In this document: positions 10,463 to 24,400 of the stretch, one piece after another
How positions within the stretch are numbered: position 1 is the first letter of the stretch
How the letters are laid out: each line of letters starts with the position of its first letter
Assembly: GCA_964019155.1 (NCBI GenBank)
Contig: OZ025239.1
Location: 1,692,874 to 1,756,873, forward strand
Length of the DNA: 64,000 nt
From: Osedax fenrisi
Taxonomy: Eukaryota > Annelida > Polychaeta > Sabellida > Siboglinidae
Direction: 5' to 3'
Program-made: the position numbers and the translations under genes
The notes under the pieces: generated by a model
Seen by the model: the letters and a program-made list of their open reading frames with translations, nothing else
The model's database searches: none
Told to the model about the DNA's origin: nothing

Positions 10463-10732
10463 ATATATGTTTAATGTTTAACATTATTAATTTTGAATAT
10501 TTGAATTATAATCTCTATACAAATTTAAAACCAACTTTTTATTAAATAAATATACTTTATTACATGTTATCAAGTATGAATAATGTATTATATTATTTAT
10601 AAATATTCCTTTATGGTTCACAATATATAGTTTATTGCTCAATATTTAATAATAAATAACGTATATCTATATGTATTTATATAGTATAATATGCACAACT
10701 GCAATTGATTAACGTATATTGTTATATTTCAG

Positions 10733-10822
10733 ATTAAGGAGAAAACTAAAGATGAGGAAATAAGTAATAATTTGAAAACGCTATTTTACACCAAAAGCGA
10801 ATACGACAACGTTACTACTTCA

Positions 10823-10826
<4 letters not shown>
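10733..10826 (+). pseudogene. coiled-coil-like exon with splice acceptor
   Basis: A good acceptor TTATATTTCAG precedes a plus frame reading IKEKTKDEEISNNLKTLFYT and KSEYDNVTTS, then a (TA)n tract removes any donor. The copy at 63763-63856 is almost identical and keeps the acceptor and the frame. Charged and helical, in the same orientation as the other pieces at 1-11 kb. Confidence 0.5.

Positions 10827-10866
<40 letters not shown>
10826..10866. repeat. (TA)n tract
   Basis: TA dinucleotides; the same tract follows the duplicate exon at 63857-63901. Confidence 0.95.
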
Positions 10867-10869
<3 letters not shown>

Positions 10870-12001
10870 ATAAAATAAATAGATTTTAGCTAAAATACAA
10901 ACAAATGTAGAATACAATTTTTTTTAATATTTCGAAAAATATTTTTTAATATATTTGAAAATAGTTCTACAAATATTTTTTTAAATATTATAAAATATAT
11001 TTTTAAAAAATGTATAGTATAAAAATATTTTAAATATTACAAAGAAATATTTTAAAAACATATCGAAAAATATTTGTTAAAAATGTCGAAAAATATTTTT
11101 TTTAAATATAAATAGTATTTAAAAAAAGTCCAAATAATGTCCTCAAATAATTTAAACAAATATAAAAAAATATTTAACAAATTCTAAATTTATCGACCCA
11201 GAGGTTTTCGTTTTATGTATTTATTTGTAAAATCTTTGGACAAAATACAAAAAATATTTCAAGATATTAGTTGCCCTACCAGGCATTGGTAGATTTGTAA
11301 TTGTTTGTCTATATATTATTTATTTATTATAGCTATTCTTTATTCTGCATTGATTGTATATACAATAACATAAATGTTAACTAAAATACAAACAAATGTA
11401 GAAAATATTTGTTTTTAATATTCCATAAATTAGTGAAAAAATGTTCACAAAATATATTAAAAAATACAATAAATATTTCAAATAAAAACCCATACCGTCT
11501 CAACCCGGCGTTGCTCGATTATTTGCCTATCTATTATTTATTAATTATGGATATTCGTTATTCTGCATTTCTAGTATATACAATAACATACATTTTTGCT
11601 AAAATACAAACAAATTTAGAAAAATAGTTGTATTTAATATTACAAAAATTTGTGGAAAAATATTTTTTAAAATACACAAAATATTTCAAACATTACAAAA
11701 TATGTTTTAAAAAAATATCGAAAACCCAAACCCAAACCGTACCTGACCCGGTTTTGCTCGGTATTTGATTGTTTGCCTATATTATTTATTAATTATAGTT
11801 ATTCATGATTCTGAATTTCTATTATATACAATAACATAAATGTTAGTAAACAAATTTAGAAAAATATTTGTTTTTAATATTACAAAAATTAGTAGAAACA
11901 TATTTCAAATAATATTTTTTTAAATACTACAAATATTTCCAATATTACATAATATAACTTAATAAAATGTCGAAAAACCAAACCCAAACCGTAATAGACC
12001 C
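10867..12001. repeat. tandem satellite-like array, about 240-bp units
   Basis: Successive units start near 11277, 11507 and 11745, with a degenerate unit before them. Each runs from a (C)CCGG(C)GTTGCTCG-type motif through CTATCTATTATTTATTAA, ACAAACAAATTTAGAAAA and AAACCCAAACCGTA. Unit boundaries are by eye; divergence between units is substantial. Confidence 0.8.
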
Positions 12002-13201
12002 GGTGTCATATAATAAATCGTCCCCATTCCAAAAATCGTCCCGATTGTCACGTGACTACAAAATCAATGATATTTCACAAAATTCACGAATCGCTTCAAA
12101 TTTAAACCACATATAACTAATATGTTTATACACACATTTGGAAAAAATCAACTTCTAATTATGCATTAGAAGAAAGAAATACTCAAATATATAAAGTAGA
12201 ATGGAGATTACTTTGAAAATACCAGATTAAACGATAATAAATTAATATTTTAAAATTCTGAATCGACAGAAGTTATTATTTTTCAATTTTAAGTTTAATA
12301 CTATTAGATCGTATTATAAAATTGTCTCTATATACCATTTTAATTAAAAAACATTATACGCATTTTCAGTTAATTATTGAAATAGTTGCAATTGGAATTT
12401 AATGCGGGTGTTGAGCGCGCGACACCCGCATAAAATTATAAATAGAGTATATGCAACGCCCTTTGGTATATGTTTATATTCACGAATATAAATGCGTATG
12501 TTTTTAAATGTTAAAAAAATATTTTAAGATTTTATATGACAAAAAAATCATTTTAATGACAACAATTCAATTTTTCTTGTTTTTGTTACGAAATTAAATT
12601 CTTTTATATAGTAAATATACAATTAGATACAGTTTCGTTTATATAGTAGATGTACATTGTAGTACAATGCTTGTACAAACGTATACACATGTGCCATACG
12701 TTATGTAATCGAAGTCATTTAGGTGTAACAATGGCAGGTAGAATACACTACATTAAACACGTCAGTATTATTATTATAATAATATATTATTATCTATAGA
12801 TTATCATATATATATATATATATCATATTTCTAATAGCATCCGTTCTACCAACTTTAATCTTCAAAATATTAGATCAATTAGAAAATAATTAACTTCACA
12901 ATTCACGTCATTCAATTGCTAATATAATGATACACTCTAGTTATTTCACGTTTGATATCTTGTATACTAGATATATAAGTGTTTACTAATCAATATCACT
13001 AATATTGATATTTTAAATTGTGAGAAATAGAGATAAGATCATTGAGATGAGTTGGCATGATACCTCTTCATGTGCATATCTCAATAACTAATATGATGTA
13101 ATCTATCGAGTGACTAAGCCCTTTTAAACAGATGCTCGTATTATAATCCGTAATACGTATTACCTATAGGACTACTTAAGATAACGCATACACCTATATA
13201 G
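12002..13201. other. AT-rich stretch, one GC-rich hairpin, no gene seen
   Basis: Contains ACCCGGTGTCATATAA, also seen as ACCTGGTGTCATATAA near 43940, and the GC-rich palindrome at 12402-12431. No reading frame stands out. Confidence 0.6.
12402..12431. repeat. GC-rich palindrome in AT-rich DNA
   Basis: ATGCGGGTGT and ACACCCGCAT pair around a TGAGCGCGCG loop. The loop is CpG-rich and the flanks are almost pure AT. Confidence 0.9.
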
Positions 13202-13532
13202 CAGTGGTTCCCTACCTATGGGTTATGAATAAGGTTGTTATGGGTCAATTTCTAAAAAAATAATATAATTATATTATTTTTTTGACGTCAATGGTTGAGA
13301 AAAATGTAAGATGGAAATATATATTTTAATATATATATATACTATAGTTGGGAAAAATACTTGAGAAAAATGGAAGATGGAAATATATATTTTAATACTA
13401 TAGTTTATATTATTCGTTTATGATTAAAATATAATAATAACAAAATTAAATTGTTTATTGGGTCATAGTATACTTTTTTAAATTAAGAATTATCAAAAAA
13501 AAGTCAGGTGACGTCAAGGTTGGGAACCACTG
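13202..13532. mobile_element. hAT-like MITE, 331 bp
   Basis: Begins CAGTGGTTCCCTACC and ends GGTTGGGAACCACTG, which are inverted copies. CAGTGGTTCCCAA is a typical end of hAT-superfamily MITEs. The 8 flanking bases on each side (CTATATAG and CTCTATGC) share five positions, so a decayed 8-bp target duplication is possible. No ORF inside. Confidence 0.8.
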
Positions 13533-13540
13533 CTCTATGC

Positions 13541-13803
13541 TATAATGAACCTGACATCTGACACATGTGTTACAGTAAGGTTAACGACTAGCTTCAGCTC
13601 TGCATTAAGGCATGCCTCCTTACAACAATTGCTTGTGTTTTCCGTCAACAGTGTCCGGTGACTCATCATGTTCAACTGCAACACCACAACGAGGGAACAC
13701 ACTTGCTGATCAGATGCCATCTATATCATCGCTGTGTGTATTCAACATGAGCATTAATAGTATTAATAGCACCTATTATCATTATAATATTGTTGACTCC
13801 TGA
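13541..13803 (+). pseudogene. GC-rich exon-like island, frame uncertain
   Basis: Two plus frames look protein-like in succession: LTSDTCVTVRLTTSFSSALR up to TGA near 13662, and a Ser/Thr-rich frame from 13612 containing GDSSCSTATPQRGNTLADQM, ending at TGA 13801. A third frame and a minus frame are also open over part of the island. An acceptor-like TCCGTCAACAG ends near 13651. I think the island was coding but cannot choose a frame. Confidence 0.3.
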
Positions 13804-16036
13804 TGGATATATTATTATTAAGGAGTCTCTAGTAACTTAATGAAACCACCTAGTTACATTAATAATTCAAATATAATGCATCAATAATGTGTGTTTATTA
13901 ATTAATATAACATATTACTTTAAATTAATATGTTATTAATATATAATATAATCAATAATAAAATATATTATAAATATATTTAATATAATAATTGTAATGT
14001 TAATAAAATAGTAGTCATTGTATTTGAATAACATATTAGTAATAAGCTATGCTTGTGTATTTAATTTATATAATACATTAATGTAATATATAATGTTAAT
14101 TTTTATATAAGTAGAATATATATATATATATCATAAATACCGTATATTTAAATATTCAATATTAATACATATACAGATCACCTATAGCATATATTTACCA
14201 ATCATAAATACAAACCAATATGATATATAACAGCTTGCAGTAACATATATTTCAAGTCGGTATTTCACAGCGATGACTTTCCGTGAAACTCACTAACAAT
14301 GATTTATAAAAATAATGTATAATAGCTAATATTAATGAGGTAACCATATCTATGTAAACATATCCTATATATAGGTCAGATTTACGTTATTGCATTTAGT
14401 AATCTTTAACTACGTAACATTAATACGCATCAATTGAATCAAAAACTAATTATTAAATTTGTAATTATTATTATTATAATACAATAAATAATAAGAAGTA
14501 TTATAATTAATTCAACGAATTATAATTAAATAAGAAATAATAATTAAATAATTAATAATATAACATATTATAATTAAATTAACAACGAATAATAATGAAT
14601 ATTAATTAATTAATAAAAATATTAATTATTATTATTATAATACAATAAATATTAGAAGTATATACGTATTATAATATTATAATTAAAACGACATCGAATA
14701 ATAATTAATTCAAAAATAATAATTAAACAATTGACTTAATTATAGATAGTGTTATAATAGGCATATGTCGAACAATTAAATATATATTATAATATATTAT
14801 ATTATATATCATATAATATAACCTTTACGTTTATTAATTCGAAGTTAATATCTTTTAAATCATACATTTAAATTAAATTAACAAATACGTACGACGTACG
14901 CCGAACATTACAAACATTTGTTATTAATTAAGCATAATAACAATTATTTTAAAAATAAAATATCCTAGCGAGTAAAATAAATATTTCCTAGCGAGTAATT
15001 TATAATTTAATATTTAAATTGTAAGTTAACTAAATCGGTTTGTTTAAATTGAAATTATCTTACAAATACTATAGTATATAGAATATATTCTCAATAAATA
15101 ATTATTATAATAATATTTAATACAATTTAGTATAAATCGTTAAATGATTTTTTAATTATTCCTATCATAATTCATTATAGAAAAAACTAGAATTTTTATT
15201 ATTAATATTATATGCTATTTTTAAATTTAGTAAATATTAATTATATTTTATTAATATATATATATAATACAATTTACAAATTATTGCATTTAATGTCATA
15301 TTATAAAAAAGTTGTAATTAAATACCTACCTATATTATATATAATCGTATACGAGCTATCAAATATTACTATTGTTTTAAATATTCCATTATCATTAATT
15401 ATATAATTATATATATAATGATTTTAACTATATTTTATTTCTAACATATTATAATATAATTTAGAGCGGGAATCTGACTTCGTATTAATTTAGGATAATT
15501 CCTATGTATTTTAATAATAGAATTATAAAATAATGCATATATTTAAGTAATTGGGAAATATATATTATTTCTAATTAAAATTGGTAAATTAAAATATCAT
15601 ATAACTTTAATTACAATGTTGTTGTTTTATATTAAATAATCTAAATATCTATATAAATATCATACATATGTATGGAAAATTTTATTTAAATATATATGCC
15701 TTATAAAATATGTATGTACATATAATATTAAATGGATTTTTTGAATGAATTTTTAAATATATATTTATAAATATAAATATATATATATATATGTTACCAA
15801 TTCTTGAATAAACTTTCTAACATAACATAACCAGATGTAACCTTTATGAAATAATATGTATATTGTTTCTATATATTATGTATATTATTCACTATATGTT
15901 ACATACAGGTCATCTCTATTATCTACCAATATACAAGTTTTAACTAATTATAATTATATTTATTTTTATATTTATATATATATATACTTCTTATAGGTAT
16001 ACCTATATACATACACAAACACACACACCCACACAC

Positions 16037-16075
<39 letters not shown>

Positions 16076-16148
16076 AATACATATGCATATATGTGTATAA
16101 TGTATATATGTGTATATGTGTACACATACACACCTATATAAACATATA
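13804..16148. other. very AT-rich stretch, no gene seen
   Basis: Nearly pure A/T with ATTAATTA-type simple sequence; (CA)n-like sequence at 16013-16036 and a TA tract at 16040-16071. Only noise ORFs rich in Ile, Tyr, Asn and Leu. Confidence 0.75.
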
Positions 16149-16192
16149 TTTTCGCTGTTATAATATATGTATATATATATATATATATATAT

Positions 16193-16231
<39 letters not shown>

Positions 16232-16240
16232 CAGCGAAAA
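16149..16240. repeat. inverted repeat capping a (TA)n tract
   Basis: TTTTCGCTGTTATAATAT on the left and its reverse complement ending 16240 enclose TA dinucleotides, forming one long hairpin. Confidence 0.9.
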
Positions 16241-16252
16241 TTGAATTAATCG

Positions 16253-16300
16253 ATTAATCGAATTCTCAGGAGATATATATATATATATGTTCTATATACT

Positions 16301-16368
<68 letters not shown>

Positions 16369-16415
16369 AGTATATAGAACATATATATATATATCTCCTG
16401 AGAATTCGATTAATA
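16253..16415. repeat. long inverted repeat with (TA)n centre
   Basis: ATTAATCGAATTCTCAGGAG, a TA stretch and GTTCTATATACTTATG on the left are mirrored exactly on the right around a TA tract at 16304-16365. It sits 12 bases from the preceding hairpin. Confidence 0.95.
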
Positions 16416-16524
16416 ATTTAATTAAAATTCAATACAATTATTTACTTATTATATTTATACTAGCAATTCTTAAATTAATATTACATTTATTGATATTTCA
16501 TTTATTGCTATAACATAATTTATA

Positions 16525-16960
16525 CATATTTCTGTGATGTGGTTTGGTCTAGAGGAACTTTAATAAGAGTGGGTGAGATTATTAATTTCAAGAAAATGCA
16601 TTAGTATTTTTAAAAACAAACTTTTCAATAATTTTAGAGATAGTAGAGAGTTGAGAAATTGGACGGTATATGCACAGAGTTGTTATAAAATTATGTGTAT
16701 TTAATATAGGTGATACTAGTGTATGTTTAAGGTCGTTTGGACAACGTCATAATTTAAAATAATTTCTAAATATCGTAGTAATATAAATGTAAAGTTTGGG
16801 TACCATTTTTTCATAATGGAATGGGGTCAAGGTCATAGGAATATTTAGATAACATGGGTAATATAATATAGTCAGTGGATGGTGGAGTAAACGAAGTTAT
16901 CAATAAACGAGTGTGTGTGTGTATTATGTAAAGTGGGCTTTGTAGTACTATTGATACTAT
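16525..16960 (-). mobile_element. LINE reverse-transcriptase fragment (5' of palm)
   Basis: The reverse strand reads as the N-terminal half of a CR1/L2-like reverse transcriptase: FTPPSTDYI near 16880, then SYDLDPIP near 16820 (family consensus ...LDPIP), then YRPISQLSTISKIIEK at 16621-16668, then a QSxxRPNH-like stretch near 16540. Frameshifts separate these motifs, so the copy is dead. A paralogous copy at 48362-49205 lacks the large insertion that interrupts this one at 16961. It is truncated before the catalytic FxDD box. Confidence 0.85.
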
Positions 16961-18270
16961 TAGGGGAAAGTAACCGAATACGGACACTATCGGTATCTCA
17001 GAAACCATAAATCCTACAAAATATTTTAATGAATACAATATTCATAATTATATAAATAGTCTAATAAGTATTTTTTTATTTTTTTATTAATCAAAATAGT
17101 CCGGAAACTTATTAAATTGATGAACAAAAATTTCAACTTAAAACCTTCTTTTCAATTTCAACATAACAATATATTATTATAAACTAAATCATTCTAAACA
17201 TTATATACATAATTGCTCTATTTGTTATCAAATATTAATTAAATTATATGCATATATCTAGAGGTCATATAAATCCATAATACGGACACATTAACTGTTA
17301 TAAAAAATAGTTTTCTATACTACAGAAAAAGAGTTTTCAAGTGTCCCTGTATTATAACTATTTTCGAGCATTAAGAGCAATAGAAAACTCTTTTGTAAAA
17401 TAGTATTCTTGATTTTAATAAATATAAAAACTCTTTACTAAAAGAGTATTCTAACTTTTAGTAAATATAAAAACATTTTACTTTAAGAGTATTCTAGCTA
17501 TTAATAAATATAAAAGTATTCTACAAGAGTATTCTACATTATATAAAAAGAGTTTTATAAAATAGAACTTGAATGTTTATTATATTAAATACTCTTTGGG
17601 TAGTTTTTATATCTGTTATGATTTATGTTATGATATATGGAATACTCTTTTGTAGATTATTTGGCCATTTTAGTATATAGAAAACTGATTTTAAATAAAG
17701 AGTTTTCTACATTATAAAAAAAAGAGTTTTCTAAATTTTAATACACGCTGGAAAACTCTTTTTTCTAACAGCGTATAATCAATCAGCTCGCAGCGTGTGA
17801 ACTATTCTGATTTTCCTAAAAATCGGGTGCGTTATAATATTAATACCACCAATGAAGCTAAATCTAAAAATATTATTATTTAGATACTTTACTTGTATTA
17901 TTAATTAATAAAATAATAAAAATTAATAAATTAATACAAATAAATTATATTATATTATTCATAAAATTTATTATAAATAATGTAATTGAAATTTATCTGA
18001 TTGGTTCATCAAGACTATATATTTATCTAGTGGTAGTGCCTATATATGGTGTTCGTATTATAACATAGGGTGTTCGTATTTGGACATGGTTACCAAATAC
18101 GGACACCCCCGTTATTTATTGAATAACAATATTAATTAAAATTTTAAAATCACAATAATATCTATAATCATATAATATTAATATATTATAATTTTAGAAT
18201 ACAAAAATTGAGTAATACAATATTAAGACCATATATTGTTAAAGTGTCCGTATTAGGTTAATTTCCCCTA
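16961..18270. mobile_element. MITE family B, copy 1, with a nested insert
   Basis: Starts TAGGGGAAAGTAACCGAATA and ends with the near-perfect inverse, TAATTTCCCCTA. Interior landmarks such as CAGAAACCATAAATCC and GCGTGTGAACTATTC are shared with copies at 55957-56830 (inverted) and 59087-59990. It interrupts the minus-strand LINE: the paralogous LINE copy reads straight from GATACTATT to CTGATAGCATAG near 48840. No transposase ORF. TA flanks both ends. Confidence 0.85.
17295..17771. mobile_element. nested inverted-repeat element inside MITE B copy 1
   Basis: CTGTTATAAAAAATAGTTTT at the left and AAAACTCTTTTTTCTAACAG at the right are inverted copies. The sequence between them is built of repeated GAGTATTCTA and GAAAACTCTTT motifs in both orientations. 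The other two family-B copies lack it and instead carry about 25-30 bases resembling GTAGATGTATTAATACG there. Confidence 0.75.
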
Positions 18271-18766
18271 TGTCGAATTATTAGGATAGCATTAGTAAAG
18301 AAAATGGACATTTGGTTGCATAGATGAAAGAAATAATACAAGGAAGAAAGTTCTCTTATTTGTTTACATAAGACTGTCACTAACATTATAATGTAGCTTA
18401 GTTATATTACACATTATACTATATTATTATGGTAATAGGATATGTTATATATTTTAATATATTCTTTGAAGTAGTTGAGGCTTCAATAACCACCGTTGTA
18501 TTGTTATCTATAGGGTTTTTGGTAAAACATCTTTCTGTTTAATGCACATATTGTTTAGCTATTATGTTTAAAAATTAAACGAATGGTTATTATTAGTATC
18601 AATAATATATTTAATTTTGAACAGATGCGAGAGGCAGTTATTAAGATTTAACATAGTAATATCATTTCGATTATTGAGAGTAATCATAAGGAGGTCGCGT
18701 AGATGGTTTATAATAGAACGTATTGATATGCTATGATGGTAAATTATTTGTTGATGAGCATTCATT
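18271..18766 (-). mobile_element. LINE fragment, endonuclease-RT linker
   Basis: Continuation of the LINE beyond MITE B. The reverse strand has a frame reading HQQIIYHHSISIRSIINHL followed by RDLLMITLNN, resembling the end of the endonuclease (SDH..I) and the IRSI-type linker helix of CR1/L2 elements. The nucleotide sequence parallels 48840-49205. Confidence 0.65.
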
Positions 18767-20599
18767 TTTTTATATTTGTATTCGTTTAATTTCCTAATTT
18801 CCTAATTTATATCAATATAATACTACTTTAATTATGTTATTTGAGTTCTTCGTATGCATTTTTTTCCTTTCTAACGCTTCCGCCTTGAGGTGGTAGAAAG
18901 GCTTACGCGCATGAATGATTCATTTAGCTATGGTAACGGGGATTAACAATCTGTAGAAGGTTCAAGCATGTTACAAAGATTAGGGATGAGATGACTGACT
19001 AAATGGAAGTAACCGACATTAGGAGTGGCGACCAATGTTGATATATCAGCAAAGACAACCCAATTATAACAATTACAACAAACAGCTCCAGAGTTAAAGC
19101 TCCTGCATAAAACACCACCAAGCTTCCGATTGTAGATGTGGATCAAAACGAAATCCAAAAAGAAGGTAGGTATCTCCAATATCGGAGATACTCGACAATA
19201 AATACATAAGGGCTAATAACAAATTATTAAAATTCAGATAAATATTAAATATATCCATTATGAACGTTAGAACAATCCGTTTAAAATAAAAAATAGAAGA
19301 ACTTGCAAATAACATGAGAATGAACAATATTAACATACTTGTCATAGTCGATCACAAGATAAATCATGCAGATACAAGTTGGTTAATTAATGTATCTATT
19401 ATAATTAATAATTGTTAATTATATTTGTAATTGTTTATCATAAATAGGTATTACATTGATATCTATGTATTACATTTAATTTTTGTTACAATGACCTCTA
19501 GTTCTACCTATCTGTATAATTATTTTAAATTTTAAAAATGGTGGTTAATTAATTTGATCTATTTTCAATATTCTAAGTTTGAGTACTTATAATTTAAAAT
19601 ATTCCAACCTCTATCTATATGATTAATAACTAATGTGTTATTAACGTGTATGCCCTCTACATATTGTAATTAATCTTCTAGTAAATAGATATAATCTTTG
19701 CACTCTTTAAATTTGGACTATGAGACTACAAAATTAACTAACTTTTGAAAAAGGTGACCAAATAATGGATTTAGGTTTTTATATTCTACAATTGATCTAC
19801 AATACATGTTATATGAATTTAATAATGCTCTAGGGGATGTTGTAGTAATAAATCTACCAATTGAATACAAAGAAAAATATTCTTTTTACATAACCAAGAA
19901 TCAAATCATTCATTATCATTCTATAGTTTCCCTAAACAGAAAGAAAGATCATTATTAAATATAATAAATGATACTAAACGTTTATAATTATCAAATTAAA
20001 ATGTATCCACTCATATTTATATATAATTGTATGGCTCACAAATGATTAATAAAAACTAGTAATTACGATTTAATTAATCAATAACTGGTTTGCAAAACCT
20101 TCGGGAAATATTTGATATCAAAGATTCTGCGAAGTAGATTCCTTCGGAAAATATTTTATAATTCTTTGGAATATCTTTGAGGGAAGTCCTTATTTTCTAT
20201 TTTCCTATTTTATAATCTTTGATATAAATTTAAATTTTAAATTTGTTCACAATTGTTTATTTTATTAAATAATATTTAGTGCTATATTGTATATACTCCG
20301 TAAGTAATTAACATACAATTTTAAATTTTATTTATATACATATTTTATATATTAAATTTATTCAACATTCAGTTCATATTAAACGAATACATAGCTATGT
20401 TTAATAATAATAAGTTCTACATAACATTGTTTATAATTTGTAATTTTCATTTGTTATGAATTGATTTAATTATTTATCATTTTTAATATAAACTATTTAC
20501 TAACATAATACATAAAAGTAATAATTAAATAATATGGTTAATATATTGTTAGGCTAAGTAATAGCTATGCATTGGTTATATGCGAAGCAGAAACTATAT
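18767..20599. other. AT-rich stretch with weak minus-strand ORFs
   Basis: Minus frames at 18943-19179 and 19094-19345 are open (one contains NRKLGGVLCRSFNSGAVCC) and could be 5' parts of the adjacent LINE, but no motif confirms it. A patch at 20090-20180 with repeated TTCGG(G/A)AAATATTT motifs is otherwise unexplained. Nothing else seen. Confidence 0.45.
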
Positions 20600-20900
20600 A
20601 ACTAACGCGGCTGAATACAATGCATTTTGGCCGCCGATAATTTTTAAAGTTAACGTTAGACCTATATCATATAGTATATGTGTCAATCAAATTCAACCGT
20701 TAAGCTCTATCGCACAATTAAAAATATTCTAAACGAGTAACATCTATATCAATATAATATAATATACGTATACAATAAATTCACATAGGCATATTAATTT
20801 GCCTTGTATTATATCAAATATATAATATACATTATGTATAATACATACGTATTTATATTATATATGTTACACATTACTATTTGAATATATATATATTTAT
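20600..20900. repeat. diverged dispersed repeat (partner at 46460-46626 and 47600-47680)
   Basis: AATATTCTAAACGAGTAACA and following TATAATATACGTATACAA match 46543-46600, and the downstream ATTATGTATAATACATACG matches sequence right of 47600. The 46-kb copy is split by MITE C, so this copy represents the empty site. Confidence 0.7.
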
Positions 20901-21458
20901 ATTGATATATATATATATATATACAATATAAATATGCCAACATTTAATTAATGTTATCTTTTATGTCTACAACTGTAAGCCATTAATAATTATCTATAAA
21001 TATCTATAAATATTGAAATACAGAATGATGTTATACTGTTCATAAATAAAAATCCATTTTTATCATGATTTAAGTGTATATACTCTATGCATTATTTATT
21101 ATAACTATGATTAAATATTAGTTTTATTAATCTATACAATTTAATACGTATTATGTATTTATTTTCATAACCAAAATGTATATTTCTATACTTTAAATGT
21201 AATTATTATCTAATTTTATATTTTTAAATATGTCCTTTATAATCGTATAACTTTTTATTGTTTATAATTTAAAAATTAATACTTACAATACTTTTTTATC
21301 CTCTTTCCAATAATACTTATATTATTCTATCATCTATTCAACCTGGGTAACTTAGCAACCATTAAAATGTATGGTCAACCCAGCCTGGACCCATATAATA
21401 GGTCTTAAAATAATATTAGAAGTTATCTCATATAATTGTATATACAAATGATTAGCCT

Positions 21459-24400
21459 CATTAAAGCCATAGATCCAAGTGAAATCAGCACATTTTTCAC
21501 ATTTTTCCCAGTCTCAAACTCAGATTTTGTTGAAACTTTCACAGAATGTTTATTTAATATAGTTATCGTAATAATTTAAAAAAAAAAAAAATTTAATTAA
21601 TATTTAATAATATTTTGAAAATTTTGAAATGTAATTTTTGAGTAAAACGCACATTTTTAAAACTCAATAACTTTTTATATATTTAATAAATTTCATTAAT
21701 TTTTTTTATAAGATTATATCATATATTCTCTATATATATAGTAATATACTATAAAATATTAAATAATCATATATTTATATTGATTTACATATATGACAAA
21801 ATTCACAATATTTGTTTTTTATACAATTTTGTTTTCTTAATAACTTTGTATATATTGTATATTATTTAATTTTTGTTATTGTCTATTTTAGATATGTTTT
21901 AAATAAACATAAATTATCTTAAAAAATCTAACCTAGTGAATATATTTTTTTATTAATTCATCCATAAAAAATAATTTTTTTTTTTTAATTTTCCAAATTA
22001 GATACTTTTTAAATGAAAATAAATCAAAACACTTAATAAATCCTCGAAATTTATAAATTTTTTTTATTCTATAATTTGGTTTAATAATCTATTTAAAACT
22101 ATATTCACAACATAGCTTTATGATCCATTAGTTGCTGATTTTTAATTTTTTTAAAAGATACAATTCTAATTTTTAAGAAAAAACATATGATTTATTAAAT
22201 TATGTTTTTTAATTAATTTTAATGTACTTTTTAATAATTATAAATATATATTATATGTTAATGATATAAATATATATATAAGCTCATATGAAATATTCAA
22301 AATTCTAATAAAACACATTCATTCAAATATTATTCTGAATATTATTTGTCTAAATAAATGATGATATTGTATGTTTATTGTTGCCAAACTTAAATAAATA
22401 TTTTCATGAAATGTTGAATTCACACTAACAGTGTATTTATAAAGGATATGTCATTTATAAAGCATGTCAACATTACTATAGTTTTATATTAAAATGTAAT
22501 TTAATTTTAATTTAATTGATTTTTTAAAGTAATTTTTATATTGATATATATTGTTAATATTCACCAATTATAAATATATATTTAGTATATATCTTTATTA
22601 ATATATAGTTAAATATATTTGTATTAAAGACAAAAAAAAAACATAATTTAGAAATTTTATTTATAAAAGCAAATTAATTATCTGTATAGCAGCTATATTA
22701 AATTTATATAATCGACCATTTATAATGTTTGATGAATTAATATTAATAATATCTTGATATGCAATCTTATGTTTTATATCTCATATGTAAATTTGATAAA
22801 AATAGCATTTATATATTGATAAGAAAATATAAAACTATTACTTTATAATATTGATTTTATATTAGCTAAATGTAGGGGAGGGAAGGGGATAGTGGCCGAT
22901 AATTAATATGCCTCAGAAGATTTCTAATATATCGATAAATACTGAATTTTAGTCTCTTATTTTTTTGAATTGACTAGAAATCATATAGTCCTAGAATACT
23001 ATGATTTCACTTTTATATATAAAGTGTTTAACCTAATAATATAAACGTTTGATTAGGCATTAAAAAAGCACTAAAATAAGGCAAGTCCGTAGTAGTGGCC
23101 GCTAGTACCAGAAAATGCGATAGGTGTCTCGTAATGTATTCGATTTATATTTTGTTAATTATGTAATATTAAATAATTATATTTATGATGCATACGCACC
23201 TTATTTGATTCAATGATTTAATTATATATGCACATACTCTTACATATAAATAAGCATAAATATATATAATCATATTTTTCTCAAAATTTGACAAAAAATG
23301 ATTATGTAATAAGGTAATTAATTAATTATTTAAAAAAAAATGTACTATGTATTATAGATATTTTGATTATCTAAATATTGTATATAGAACTTTTTATCCT
23401 ATCAAGCACCATTTAAGCGTTAATTAAAACGGCCACTATAGTGGGTATACCCCCTTCCCTCCACTATAATTTTATTACTTTATAATTTATTTGAATTTAA
23501 TTGAATTTATTTATTGTTAACTTTTCAAATGCGCTTTACTCTGAATAAATGTTGTTGCTATATTTTCGTATATTAACAAGTGTTTAGATAAAGTACAGAA
23601 GCAATCCACCTAATTTATTTTGCTTTATATAAATAACTTATATATGCACAATTCCAGAGAGACAATATTAAAAAATATAATTATGATGTATTGGATATAT
23701 TATATATTATAGAGGATATATTATATATTATTTGGATATATTATAAAATTGGTGAAAAATAAAATAAAATGTCACAATGCCATTTCACAGTTTACCATGT
23801 AAATAGATAGGCACTATATGTTCTATTAATAGCATATTGCCCAGAATTCTATTTATTGAATCAATCTATTTTTTTTAAATTATATTTATAATTTTCCATG
23901 TATACTATGATAGAGATATATTTATTATATATAGCCTCTTTTGTATAAATTACAATTTTAAATTATTATTTATTAGAAAATAATATTCATGAAACTCTAT
24001 TGTAATATATAAACAGATTTTCTCAGTATAATGCAAAAAATAATAATAATATAGCTATAGTAATGTTGATATTCATAGCCTCGAGGCTATAGATTTTTAC
24101 ATATATACATTTACATATACATTCACTGTTAGTGTGAATTCACTATTTAATGAAAACAGATATTGGCAACAATAAAAATACAATATCATCATTTATATTA
24201 GAATTTTGAATGTTTCATATGAGCTTATATATATTTGTATATCATTAAAATATAATATATATTTATAATTATTAAAAAGTACATTAAAGTTAATTAAAAA
24301 ACATAATTTAATATAAATATAAATCATATATTTGTTCTTAAAAATTAGAATTGTATCTTTTTTAAAAACTAAAAATCAGCAACTAATAGAACATAAAGCA

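Noticed and set aside
18943..19345. Two overlapping minus ORFs as an independent gene
   Set aside because: No recognisable motif, overlapping frames, and they adjoin a dead LINE of the same strand.
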